Assembly: GCF_014697575.1 (NCBI RefSeq)
Contig: NZ_JACJSC010000004.1
Location: 186,001 to 250,000, forward strand
DNA from: Planktothrix sp. FACHB-1365
Lineage (GTDB): Bacteria; Cyanobacteriota; Cyanobacteriia; Cyanobacteriales; Microcoleaceae
Length of the DNA stretch: 64,000 nucleotides
Direction: 5' to 3'
Shown here: piece after piece, positions 44,583 to 52,960 of the stretch
Position numbering within the stretch: position 1 is the first letter of the stretch
How the letters are laid out: every line of letters begins with the position of its first letter
The notes under the pieces: generated by a model
Database searches by the model: none
What the model was told of the DNA's origin: nothing
What the model saw: the letters and a program-made list of their open reading frames with translations, nothing else
Translations under genes and position numbers: made by a program

Positions 44583-44771
44583 GTTAGTGGGACTTAGACA
44601 AAAAATGAGCTAAAATTTGCCTCAAATCTCGATGGGCAAAGGATTTTAGCTTGAATCAGTAGAAATCCAGCAACAGCAAGGGTTGTAGCTTTTTTTATGG
44701 CATTGACCTCTTTTCCCTATCCAGCCTAGTTTTCAGCCCCTTTAGGGGCAAGAAAATGTCTAAGTCCTGAC
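44583..44771. mobile_element. MITE-like element, 189 bp
   Basis: Imperfect terminal inverted repeats are visible: GTTAGTGGGACTTAGACA (44583-44600) and TGTCTAAGTCCTGAC (44757-44771). There is no open frame inside. The ends match that of the transposase remnant at 43074-43090, so a related transposase could have mobilised it. Confidence 0.6.
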
Positions 44772-44950
44772 GGGGTGACAAAGAAGCTAGAAGGCAGACT
44801 GAATCAATATCATAGCTCTTTGACCTCTTTGAAAAAAAGGGTTCTTATTGCATTTAGTTCTCATTAGTTGTTTGATTTTTAATCCTTGTAAGGCTGTTAT
44901 GGTATAAGCGATCGCTATTAATAAAAAGTGAATTGAGTGAACTGAACCGT

Positions 44951-47911
44951 TTAGATTTTGAGTAAAACAGTTGAATCTTGGCGATAAAATTTCTCAGCCA
45001 TTGAAGATTGATTTAATAAGCGTTCGGCTTCTTGAGGGTTGAGAGGTTGGGAGAAATAATAGCCTTGACCATATTGACATTCCAGGGATTTTAACTGATA
45101 TAATTGTTCTTGAGATTCAATACCCTCTGCGATCGCATCCATCCCTAAACTATGAGCTAAAGCCACAATGACTTTAACTAATTCGCGTTTATTTTCATCT
45201 AAGAACATTTGACTAACAAAAGAACGATCAATTTTTAAAACATCCACTGGAAATTGATGTAAATATCCCAAAGAACAATATCCGGTTCCAAAATCATCAA
45301 TACAAAGTTTAATTTCTCGATGTTTGAGTTCATTTAAAGTAGCGATAGCCAATTGAGGATCAGACATAATTGCCGTTTCTGTAATTTCTAATTTTAAGTC
45401 CGATCCCATTACTTCCGTTTCTGTCAAAATCCGATCAATTTTTTGACTTAAATCCGATGTAAATTGTTGACCCGATAAATTAACACTCATCCTTAATTGA
45501 GGATGACAATTAAATTTCTGTTTCCATTCGCGTAATTGGCGACAAGCTTGTCGTAAAACCCACTCCCCAATATCAACAATTAATCCGGCTTCTTCCGCCA
45601 CAGGAATAAATTCAGCCGGAGAAATAAAACCTTCTTGGGGATGTTCCCAACGCAATAAGGCTTCAAACCCAGAAATTGCCCCATTTTCTAAATTAATAAT
45701 CGGTTGATAATGGAGTTTAAATTGATTTTTTTCAATCGCCCAACGCAGATCCGTTTGTAACTGTAACCGCCTTAAAGCATCGGTTCGCATAGTCGCATCA
45801 AACACAACATAACAGCCTTTTCCTTGCTGTTTTGCTCGATACATGGCGGTATCAGCATCCCGTAACACTTCTGAAGGTAACAGGTATTCCGAGGAACTGT
45901 GAACAATACCAATACTGCTCCCAGTAAAAATTTGATTTCCGTTCAAATTAAAGGGTTTTTTGAGAGACTGTTGGACTCGTTCAGCAATCTCTTTGACTTC
46001 TTCGGGAAAACCCACATTTTCTAATAAAATTGTAAACTCATCCCCCCCTAATCGGGCTAAAATATCTTGATTTCTTAAACAAGTTTTCAGCCGTTTAGCA
46101 ATTGCAATTAATAATTGATCTCCGCTTCCGTGTCCTAAACTATCATTAATAAACTTAAATCCATCTAAATCTAAGAACAACACAGAAAAATGATAACCGG
46201 GTTGTTCTTGACATTGAATAATAGCCTGTTGAAGCCGTTCAACAAAAAAGGCTCTATTCCATAAAGTTGTTAAAGAATCATGGGAGGCACTATAACGAAG
46301 TTTTTCTTCCGTTTGCTTAAAGCTAGTAATATCAACAATTGAACCTTCATAATATAAAATATGCTGTTTTTTTCCATCTAAAATTGCTCTCACATTGGCA
46401 AAAATCCAAATCACACTATGATCATGGCGATAAACCTGGGCTTCAAAATTAGAAATTTCATGGTGTTGATTGAGTAAATCAATCATTTGATAAAAATCTT
46501 GATGATTAACAAATACTTCTCGAATAAATGAGTTATCTCCAGTTAAAGCATCTGGAGACAAATATCCTAAAATCGTGGCGAAAGCTGGATTAACTCGGAT
46601 ATATTCTCCATCGCGGCTAATTTGAAAAATGCCTTCAACTGCATTTTCAAAAATACTACGATATTTTGCTTCTGCTTGTTTTCGTTGAAATACGGTTCCT
46701 AACTGAGTGGCAATGGAGGAAATTAAATTCAATAATCGTTTATCTTCCGGCTTATTTGTTATTGTAAAAAATATTAAAACGACTAAAACTTCATGATCAA
46801 CAACAATAGGTACACCAAACCCTGCTTTAAGACCAAACTTGATGGCAATTTCTTTGCGCGTAAAGTGATCGGGTGATTCTTGTTCAATATCAAATATCCA
46901 TTCCGGTTGTTGAGAAGAGTAAATGCGTCCAGTTAGGCTTTGATTGGGTTGGAATATATACTGTTGATTCAGGCGTTGAAACTCTTCTAAATTTTCTCCT
47001 CGATTATATCCAATCGGGCTACATTCGAGATACTTTCCGTAAGGGTGGGGAACCCAAGCCTCTCCAAATTCCCAACCGATTGTTTCACAGACTAATCGCA
47101 ATGCTACTTCTAAAGCAGACTCAAAATTACAGGCGACACTAACTTCTTTTGTAATTCGTTGTAAAAGGAGTAATTCTTCTTCTGCACGTTTGCGTTCTGT
47201 AATATCTAATCCCGCACCGACAAAATATTCATATTCATCAGTTTCTTCATTAAAAATTGCCCGACCATGCCATTCAACAATCAATTCTTGACCGTCTTTG
47301 GTTAAAATTCGTTCTTCAGTACGAATGGGTAAACGGCGTTGAATCATCAATTCAAAAACCCAGGGTAAAGAATCACCATTGCGACGGGGAACAAACGTTG
47401 CTGTATAATCAGTTCCCTTAATTTCTTCTAAGTTATAACCCAGGGTTTTCAGCATCATATCGTTCATCAATTGCACTTTTCCATCGGCATCTAAAACAAT
47501 GAAAAAGGCGGGATTAGCATTAAATAAAGTTTGAGTAAAGTCTTTTTCTTTGCGTAAAGCAGTTTCGGCTTTTTGACGTTCAAGGATTTCTGCCTGCATT
47601 TGATTCATAAGCGGACGAATCATGAGCACGAGGTAACTTGCACCAATGGCAATTACCCCCATTAAAATACTGGCGGTCGTCCAGAGTGCTGCATGAATTG
47701 TTTGATCATGATCACTTTCCTCAGCAGGGGGAGGCAGAATTTGCTCCTGATGTTCTAACAGGACGGGGGGTTCTTCCTGATGTTTGAGGCGAGAATAAAA
47801 AGGAAATAAACTCCCTAGGAAAATTAACAAACCTACAATTAAGAATCCCAGAGCAGATCCTTTGACGGCAAAGGTTTGAAGGTTTTGTGTTTTTCTTTGC
47901 ATTGCACCCAT
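44951..47911 (-). CDS. Membrane-bound PAS-GAF-PAS-GGDEF-EAL c-di-GMP protein
   Basis: The 986-residue signalling protein probably makes and/or breaks cyclic di-GMP. Two N-terminal hydrophobic helices (about 15-37 and 80-105) enclose a short external segment. A PAS domain (about 125-245), a GAF domain (about 255-410) and a second PAS (about 415-540) follow. The GGDEF domain has an intact RLGGDEFTILLENVG and DSLGHGSGDQLL. The EAL domain has ISGFEALLRWEHP, LKLEITETAIM and CIDDFGTGYCSLGYL. Both catalytic sites look complete, so the direction of activity is unresolved. It is a single gene with a 550-base upstream region. The ligand of the sensor domains is unknown. Confidence 0.93.
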   Translation of the reverse strand: MGAMQRKTQNLQTFAVKGSALGFLIVGLLIFLGSLFPFYSRLKHQEEPPVLLEHQEQILPPPAEESDHDQTIHAALWTTASILMGVIAIGASYLVLMIRPLMNQMQAEILERQKAETALRKEKDFTQTLFNANPAFFIVLDADGKVQLMNDMMLKTLGYNLEEIKGTDYTATFVPRRNGDSLPWVFELMIQRRLPIRTEERILTKDGQELIVEWHGRAIFNEETDEYEYFVGAGLDITERKRAEEELLLLQRITKEVSVACNFESALEVALRLVCETIGWEFGEAWVPHPYGKYLECSPIGYNRGENLEEFQRLNQQYIFQPNQSLTGRIYSSQQPEWIFDIEQESPDHFTRKEIAIKFGLKAGFGVPIVVDHEVLVVLIFFTITNKPEDKRLLNLISSIATQLGTVFQRKQAEAKYRSIFENAVEGIFQISRDGEYIRVNPAFATILGYLSPDALTGDNSFIREVFVNHQDFYQMIDLLNQHHEISNFEAQVYRHDHSVIWIFANVRAILDGKKQHILYYEGSIVDITSFKQTEEKLRYSASHDSLTTLWNRAFFVERLQQAIIQCQEQPGYHFSVLFLDLDGFKFINDSLGHGSGDQLLIAIAKRLKTCLRNQDILARLGGDEFTILLENVGFPEEVKEIAERVQQSLKKPFNLNGNQIFTGSSIGIVHSSSEYLLPSEVLRDADTAMYRAKQQGKGCYVVFDATMRTDALRRLQLQTDLRWAIEKNQFKLHYQPIINLENGAISGFEALLRWEHPQEGFISPAEFIPVAEEAGLIVDIGEWVLRQACRQLREWKQKFNCHPQLRMSVNLSGQQFTSDLSQKIDRILTETEVMGSDLKLEITETAIMSDPQLAIATLNELKHREIKLCIDDFGTGYCSLGYLHQFPVDVLKIDRSFVSQMFLDENKRELVKVIVALAHSLGMDAIAEGIESQEQLYQLKSLECQYGQGYYFSQPLNPQEAERLLNQSSMAEKFYRQDSTVLLKI

Positions 47912-48466
47912 ATAGAATTAGATTAAAAGTTCTATCCTCAATCCCTTGAGTCGGTTGGAAGTGTAACAATAACAATAATCAATCTTTCAAGATTTCGCCT
48001 AGAGCAAAAGCAGAGGACATTAGACAAGGTTGTAGGAATCTGGATTCTAGGAATCTTGAATGATTAATTGATAATTTAGATAATTTTGGGGAGAAGTGTC
48101 AATTCTATCTCATATTTTAGTATAACGTTCTCTGAATTTAATATTTTTTGTTAAAAAATAAAGATTATTTTAAATTAATTTGTCAAATTTTAACCTTACT
48201 CTAATCTTAAAACTGTCAGTGATCTATCTCACATCTTAAGCTAATTCATATCATGTGGTTAGGTAATTTATTTAACTATAATAAGAAGTTTTTAGAGTTT
48301 TAGGACTATTTAATTTTATGATACACTCTTAAGAATATTATTTCTTAAGAGTGTTAGAAGAAATAGAGAATAGGGAATAGGGAATCTGAAATACTTAAAT
48401 GTTGGCTACTGATGATTAATCAACAGGTATTTCTAGTAAATTTTGACTATTGCCTATCCCTATTGC
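47912..48466. other. 555-base gene-free region with a perfect A+T-rich inverted repeat
   Basis: The region holds the promoter side of the GGDEF/EAL gene and the 3' side of the HEAT-repeat gene. The only strong structure is a perfect 13-bp inverted repeat, ACACTCTTAAGAA (48323-48335) and TTCTTAAGAGTGT (48342-48354), with a 6-base loop and no T-run after it. A short TTCCCTATT-type spacer follows near 48365. No tRNA or other RNA gene is recognised. Confidence 0.55.
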
Positions 48467-50014
48467 CTATTCTTGGGAAAATTTAGGTTTTTTCACCATT
48501 AAAGATTTAGGTTGAGATTTAGGGCGAACGCGATAAACCTTGAATTTATTTAAGGCAATACTAGCAGATTGTGCCACGGAAGTTTGAGGATCTCGCAATG
48601 CCTTTTGTAAAATGGGAATAACTTGATGAGAGGGGATATTTCCTAATGCAATAATCGCTTGCTGACGAACACTCGGATCAAGATCTTGGCTCAGACGGGT
48701 CAAAATAGGAATCGTTTGTTGCACTTCCCGACTCAGGCGACGAGAAGCGGTAATTTTTCCTAATGTTGCTGCAACAGAATAACGCACTTGAGGATTAGGA
48801 TGTTGAACATATCCTGTTAAGGTGTTAATTGCCGCTAAGTTTCCCGATGCTCCAATTGCCAGAATCTGATCAATTAATTGTTCTTCTGAAGTGGCTTTTG
48901 TTGGGGGTAATGTGATTTTTTCTGCTTTAATAATAGCAGGTTCAGTAATAATTTCTGAAGAAATTGGAGATTCTGCAACGGTAGGTTCAGTAATAATTTC
49001 TGCAACCGTAGGAGATTCTACAACGGTAGACTCAGTAATAATTTCTGCAACCGTAGGAGATTCTACAACGGTAGGTTCAGTAATAATTTCTGCAACCGTA
49101 GGAGATTCTACAACGGTAGACTCAGTAATAATTTCTGCAACCGTAGGAGATTCTACAACGGTAGGTTCAGTAATAATTTCTGAAACCGTAGGAGATTCTA
49201 CAACGGTAGGTTCAGTAATAATTTCTGAAACCGTAGGAGATTCTACAACGGTAGGTTCAGTAATAATTTCTGAAACCGTAGGAGATTCTACAATTGTAGG
49301 TTCAGTAATAATTTCTGAAGAAGTTGGAGATTCTACAATTGTAGGTTCAGTAATAATTTCTGAAGAAATTGGAGATTCTGCAATGGTAGACTCAGTAATA
49401 ATTTCTGAAGAAATTGGAGATTCTACTTCAATAACAGTGAGTGGTGTTTCCGCTACTTCCTCCTCAACAAAAGAAGTTTCCTCTGGTGTTTCCGGTAACG
49501 TTAGGGTTAGTTCTATGGCTGGAGTTGTATCTTCTTCTACCTCAATAGAAGATTCAACCTCTTCCTCAACAGAAGATGGACTCAGTTGTTCAACCTGTGC
49601 TTGAGTTGCTTCCAATTCAGCCGTCAGTTGTTCCACGAGAGTTTGATACTGAGTCAACTGTTGATTAAGTTCTGTAACTTGAGCTTCAGATGCGGCCAGA
49701 GATTGACTCATCTGTTGAATTTGAGAGTCCTTTTCCTGTAACTGTATCCCCATCTGTTCCCGTTCAACGAGATATTCAGTTTCTACCGTTTGTCTAATTT
49801 GCTGAAGTTGGTTTTGATGTTCCTGTTGTAACTGTTGAATCGTTTGTTGTTGACGAATCTGATGGGATTTTTCCTGTTCCTCCCGTTCCCGACGAATTCT
49901 CTCTTCTATACCTTCTTTTTGCTTAGAGTTCTGTTGTTGAAACACCAGATAGGCAATTCCCACCCCAACCACAACCCCAATGATTAACATCACCACTAAA
50001 TTGCCCCAAACCAT
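48467..50014 (-). CDS. Membrane-anchored coiled-coil/HEAT-repeat protein with a 45-bp tandem repeat
   Basis: The 515-residue protein has an N-terminal transmembrane helix (about 2-24, LVVMLIIGVVVGVGIAYL). A long Gln/Glu coiled coil (about 30-140) follows, then an acidic Ser/Thr/Pro region with eleven copies of a 15-residue unit (EPTVVESPTVSEIIT type). The C-terminal HEAT-repeat domain (about 400-500; GYVQHPNPQVRYSVAATLG and similar) resembles phycobilisome-lyase-type repeats. I use the ATG at 50014, preceded by AGGAG; the longer frame to 50101 would overlap the divergent acylphosphatase gene. The role is unknown. The repeat region is a likely extended spacer between membrane and binding domain. 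Confidence 0.78.
   Translation of the reverse strand: MVWGNLVVMLIIGVVVGVGIAYLVFQQQNSKQKEGIEERIRREREEQEKSHQIRQQQTIQQLQQEHQNQLQQIRQTVETEYLVEREQMGIQLQEKDSQIQQMSQSLAASEAQVTELNQQLTQYQTLVEQLTAELEATQAQVEQLSPSSVEEEVESSIEVEEDTTPAIELTLTLPETPEETSFVEEEVAETPLTVIEVESPISSEIITESTIAESPISSEIITEPTIVESPTSSEIITEPTIVESPTVSEIITEPTVVESPTVSEIITEPTVVESPTVSEIITEPTVVESPTVAEIITESTVVESPTVAEIITEPTVVESPTVAEIITESTVVESPTVAEIITEPTVAESPISSEIITEPAIIKAEKITLPPTKATSEEQLIDQILAIGASGNLAAINTLTGYVQHPNPQVRYSVAATLGKITASRRLSREVQQTIPILTRLSQDLDPSVRQQAIIALGNIPSHQVIPILQKALRDPQTSVAQSASIALNKFKVYRVRPKSQPKSLMVKKPKFSQE
48939..49433. repeat. Eleven-copy 45-bp coding tandem repeat
   Basis: Units of 45 bases begin GGTTCAGTAATAATTTCTG (or GACTCAG...) at 48939, 48984, 49029 and so on, ending at 49433. 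They encode 15-residue Ser/Thr/Val/Glu-rich units. Neighbouring copies are nearly identical, a sign of recent expansion, and copy number is likely to vary between strains. Confidence 0.92.
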
Positions 50015-50088
50015 AAAATCACTCCTATTTAATCCAAAACCAATATAATCTCTCAAGATATGTATATGTTGCTTATCTTCATTCGTCA

Positions 50089-50382
50089 ATGCAAATGTCA
50101 TCTGAATCTATTATCGTTCGCGCTCACGTTTTTGTATCGGGACAAGTGCAAGGGGTGGGATATCGCTACTACACCCAGAAACAAGCCATTGAGCGAGGAG
50201 TTCAGGGTTGGGTGAGAAATCTAGCAGATGGTCGAGTCGAGGCGGTATTTGAAGGACATCAAAACAGGGTGGATGGAATCATTCAATGGTGTTATCAGGG
50301 GCCAAAATCCTCTCAACCCAGGGACGTGATCATTAATTTTGAAGAACCAGAGGGTTTACAAGGGTTTGAAATTCGATATTAA
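50089..50382 (+). CDS. Acylphosphatase
   Basis: The 97-residue enzyme hydrolyses acyl phosphates. It shows the family pattern VSGQVQGVGYRYYTQKQA, with the active-site Arg in GYRY, and the second motif GWVRNLADGRVEAVFEG with the catalytic Asn. The size is standard. The exact start may be the ATG at 50089 or 50095. It is divergent from the HEAT-repeat gene, with 74 bases between starts. Confidence 0.95.
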   Translation: MQMSSESIIVRAHVFVSGQVQGVGYRYYTQKQAIERGVQGWVRNLADGRVEAVFEGHQNRVDGIIQWCYQGPKSSQPRDVIINFEEPEGLQGFEIRY

Positions 50383-50442
50383 AAGGGGTGTTAAGGGTTG
50401 ACAATCAACAATATCCAACTTCTAACACCCCCTTAAATCCCT

Positions 50443-51609
50443 CTAAATTTTAGAGTTAACAAACTCCTCTAAACGTTTAATTCCTTTTTCAATGGTGGTT
50501 AAATCCGTTGCGTAGGATAAACGAATATGGTCATCATTTCCAAAAGCTTGACCTGGTACGGCGGCTAACTGTTGTTCTTCTAGTAAGAGATTACAGAAGT
50601 CAACAGACGTTAAAGCAGTTTTGCTAATATTGAGATACATATAAAATGCGCCATCCGGTTTTAGACAACTAATCCCTGGAATTGCATTTAATAACTCAAA
50701 CATCACCTCTCGCCGTTTGGCAAATGCTAACCGCATTTCTTCAACACAATCTTGAGAGTTTTCTAATGCAGCAACCGCACCATATTGAGCAAATGTACAA
50801 ACATTAGAGGTACTATGACTTTGAACACGGGTTGTCGCTTTAATAATATTCACATCTCCCGCTAAATAGCCAATGCGCCACCCGGTCATGGCAAAAGATT
50901 TAGCAAAACCGCTACTAATTAAAGTGGATTTATAGCTTTCGGGATGAGCCGATGCAATACTTAAATGTTGGGCATCATCATAAATGATCTTAGAATAAAT
51001 TTCATCCGAAACGACTAAAATACCCGTTTCAACAACCACCTCAGCTAAGGCGCGAATTTCATCCGGCGTATACACCATTCCCGTTGGATTTGAAGGAGAA
51101 TTCAAAACAAAAAGTTTCGTCTTCGGGGTAATGGCTTGACGCAGCATTTCAGGTGTGATTTTATAACCCGTATCTGCACCCGTCTGAACAATAATGGGAA
51201 TTCCTTCTACCAGTTTTACCATTTCAGGATAGCTTAACCAATAGGGCGCCGGAATAATAACTTCATCCCCAGGATTGATCACCGCTACCATTAAATTATA
51301 GAGGGAATGTTTACCGCCATTGGTAACAACAATATTGTCACTTTTATAGTCTAAACCGGTTTCTTCACTTAAGGTTTGAGCAATTAATGATCGGAGTTTT
51401 GGTTCCCCTGCTGCTGGGCCATAGCGAGTTTTTCCCTCGTCCAAGGCTTGTTTAGCCGCAGCAACAATATGCTTAGGGGTATCGAAGTCCGGTTCGCCTA
51501 CGCTAAAATTTAAGACATCCATCCCCTCAGCTTTCATTGCTTTGGCCTTCGCTGAGATCGCCAGCGTTACAGACGGCGGAACCTTTTCTACTCGCGCTGC
51601 TAGCTTCAT
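50443..51609 (-). CDS. aspC: PLP-dependent aspartate aminotransferase
   Basis: This class I/II aminotransferase interconverts aspartate and oxaloacetate with glutamate/2-oxoglutarate; in cyanobacteria this type may also act on prephenate or other amino acids. The 388-residue protein has [15 protein letters not shown] at the start, the Asn/Asp/Tyr PLP environment ([22 protein letters not shown]), and the Schiff-base lysine in [19 protein letters not shown]. The C-terminal Arg in HIRLSYA binds the substrate carboxylate. It is a single gene facing the acylphosphatase 3' end. Confidence 0.93.
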   Translation of the reverse strand: MKLAARVEKVPPSVTLAISAKAKAMKAEGMDVLNFSVGEPDFDTPKHIVAAAKQALDEGKTRYGPAAGEPKLRSLIAQTLSEETGLDYKSDNIVVTNGGKHSLYNLMVAVINPGDEVIIPAPYWLSYPEMVKLVEGIPIIVQTGADTGYKITPEMLRQAITPKTKLFVLNSPSNPTGMVYTPDEIRALAEVVVETGILVVSDEIYSKIIYDDAQHLSIASAHPESYKSTLISSGFAKSFAMTGWRIGYLAGDVNIIKATTRVQSHSTSNVCTFAQYGAVAALENSQDCVEEMRLAFAKRREVMFELLNAIPGISCLKPDGAFYMYLNISKTALTSVDFCNLLLEEQQLAAVPGQAFGNDDHIRLSYATDLTTIEKGIKRLEEFVNSKI

Positions 51610-51866
51610 ATTTTAATAATCTCTAATTTTCTGTTTCAAGATTTAGATTTTAGGAGGGAGATTGCCTAACGGCAACCCTGTTGTTATAAGATGATAACAT
51701 TGTATTAGAATTGTTTCTGTTTTTCTACAGCAAATCTTAATCTCTTAATCTTGAGGAGGAATTGTTACGGGTTAAAAGTTAAGAAAATTTGAAATTTATC
51801 CCTGTTCCCTGTTCCCAGTTCCCTGTTGATCAGAAATTTTTAACCCCCATAAAATAGGATTGCTAT

Positions 51867-52763
51867 ATGAGATTTATTAATCCTAAAACCGACTTTGCCT
51901 TTAAAAAAATATTTGGCTCTGAAGATAGCAAAGATATTTTAATCAGTTTTTTGAATAGTATTCTTTATCCTGATAATCCCCAGATTGAAGATTTAACCAT
52001 TCTCAATCCCTATCAAGCCCCTAAAATTCGAGGGATTAAAGATACTTATTTAGATGTCAAAGCCACGATAACGGGAAATAAAACCGTTATTATTGAAATG
52101 CAAATTTTGAATATAGAAGGATTTGAAAAACGAATTTTATACAATGCAGCTAAAGCTTATTCAATTCAGTTAAAAAGCGGAGAAGATTACACCCTCTTAA
52201 ATCCAGTTATTGCCGTTACAATTACAGATTTTGAAATGTTTCCCCATCTGGATAAGGTCATTTCTCGGTTCGTTTTAAAAGAAAAAGAGTTTTTAGTGGA
52301 TTATCTGATTTATGATATTGAATTAGTTTTTGTAGAACTTCCCAAATTTAATACCTTAATTCATGAGTTAGAAACCTTAACCGATAAATGGCTATATTTT
52401 ATTAAAAGTGCTAAAACCTTAGAAACTGTTCCTGAAACAATGGCAAACATTCCTCAACTTCAAAAAGCCTTTACCATTGCCAACGAAACCACCTTAACCC
52501 CGGAAGAACTCGAAGATTTAGAAAAACGGGAAATCTATATTTATGATCAACGGAATGCCATTAAAAAAGCCGTTCGATTAGCAAGAGAAAAAGCTTTAAA
52601 ACAAGGCATTCAACAAGGAATTGAACAAGGTAAACAAGAATCTAAACTCGAAATTGCTCAACAATTAATCGGCTTATTAGATGATCAAACCATCAGCCAA
52701 ACCACCGGATTAAGTATAGAACAAATCCAACAATTGAGACAAAAACAGGAAACTCCTAGTTAA
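51867..52763 (+). CDS. Rpn-family recombination-promoting nuclease / PD-(D/E)xK transposase
   Basis: The 298-residue protein starts with the diagnostic INPKTDFAFKKIFGSEDSKDILISFLNSIL. It carries the PD-(D/E)xK core: DVKATITGNKTVIIEMQ, with the catalytic Asp and E-x-Q. A Gln/Glu-rich C-terminal tail (KQGIQQGIEQGKQESK) is typical of cyanobacterial members, which occur in many copies. Rpn nucleases promote recombination and have been linked to mobile-element and phage biology. The ExQ in place of ExK is common in this family. It is downstream of a TTCCCTG-type repeat spacer and followed by a palindromic repeat element. Confidence 0.88.
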   Translation: MRFINPKTDFAFKKIFGSEDSKDILISFLNSILYPDNPQIEDLTILNPYQAPKIRGIKDTYLDVKATITGNKTVIIEMQILNIEGFEKRILYNAAKAYSIQLKSGEDYTLLNPVIAVTITDFEMFPHLDKVISRFVLKEKEFLVDYLIYDIELVFVELPKFNTLIHELETLTDKWLYFIKSAKTLETVPETMANIPQLQKAFTIANETTLTPEELEDLEKREIYIYDQRNAIKKAVRLAREKALKQGIQQGIEQGKQESKLEIAQQLIGLLDDQTISQTTGLSIEQIQQLRQKQETPS

Positions 52764-52773
52764 AAAGTCTCCT

Positions 52774-52856
52774 GTAGAGACGCGCCATGGCGCGTCTCTG
52801 TTAGCGCGTCTCTGTTAGCGCGTCTCTGTTAGCGCGTCTCTGTTAGCGCGTCTCTA
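52774..52856. repeat. Palindromic repeat with 14-bp units, intergenic copy
   Basis: The element opens with the same palindrome (core GACGCGCCATGGCGCGTC) as the one inside the DUF3326 gene at 20346. It continues with four CGCGTCTCTGTTAG units and closes with CGCGTCTCTAC. It lies between the Rpn gene and the aminopeptidase gene. Confidence 0.88.
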
Positions 52857-52960
52857 CCCCAAAAACACTAATTTAGACAAGGGATTGAGACTCGCTATAT
52901 AATGAAGCGATACGCATAGCGCGTTTTGCTATCCCTTATTCTTGAGTTTGATTGTACTCG

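Noticed and set aside
48323-48354. Intrinsic terminator of the HEAT-repeat gene
   Set aside because: The 13-bp inverted repeat is A+T-rich and not followed by a T-run, so I list it only as structure in the gap.
48891-49604. Open frame of 237 codons on the plus strand (Val/Ser/Thr-Ile repeats)
   Set aside because: It is the antisense of the 45-bp coding repeat in the HEAT-repeat gene; a repeat unit divisible by three keeps both strands open. The protein is pure low complexity.
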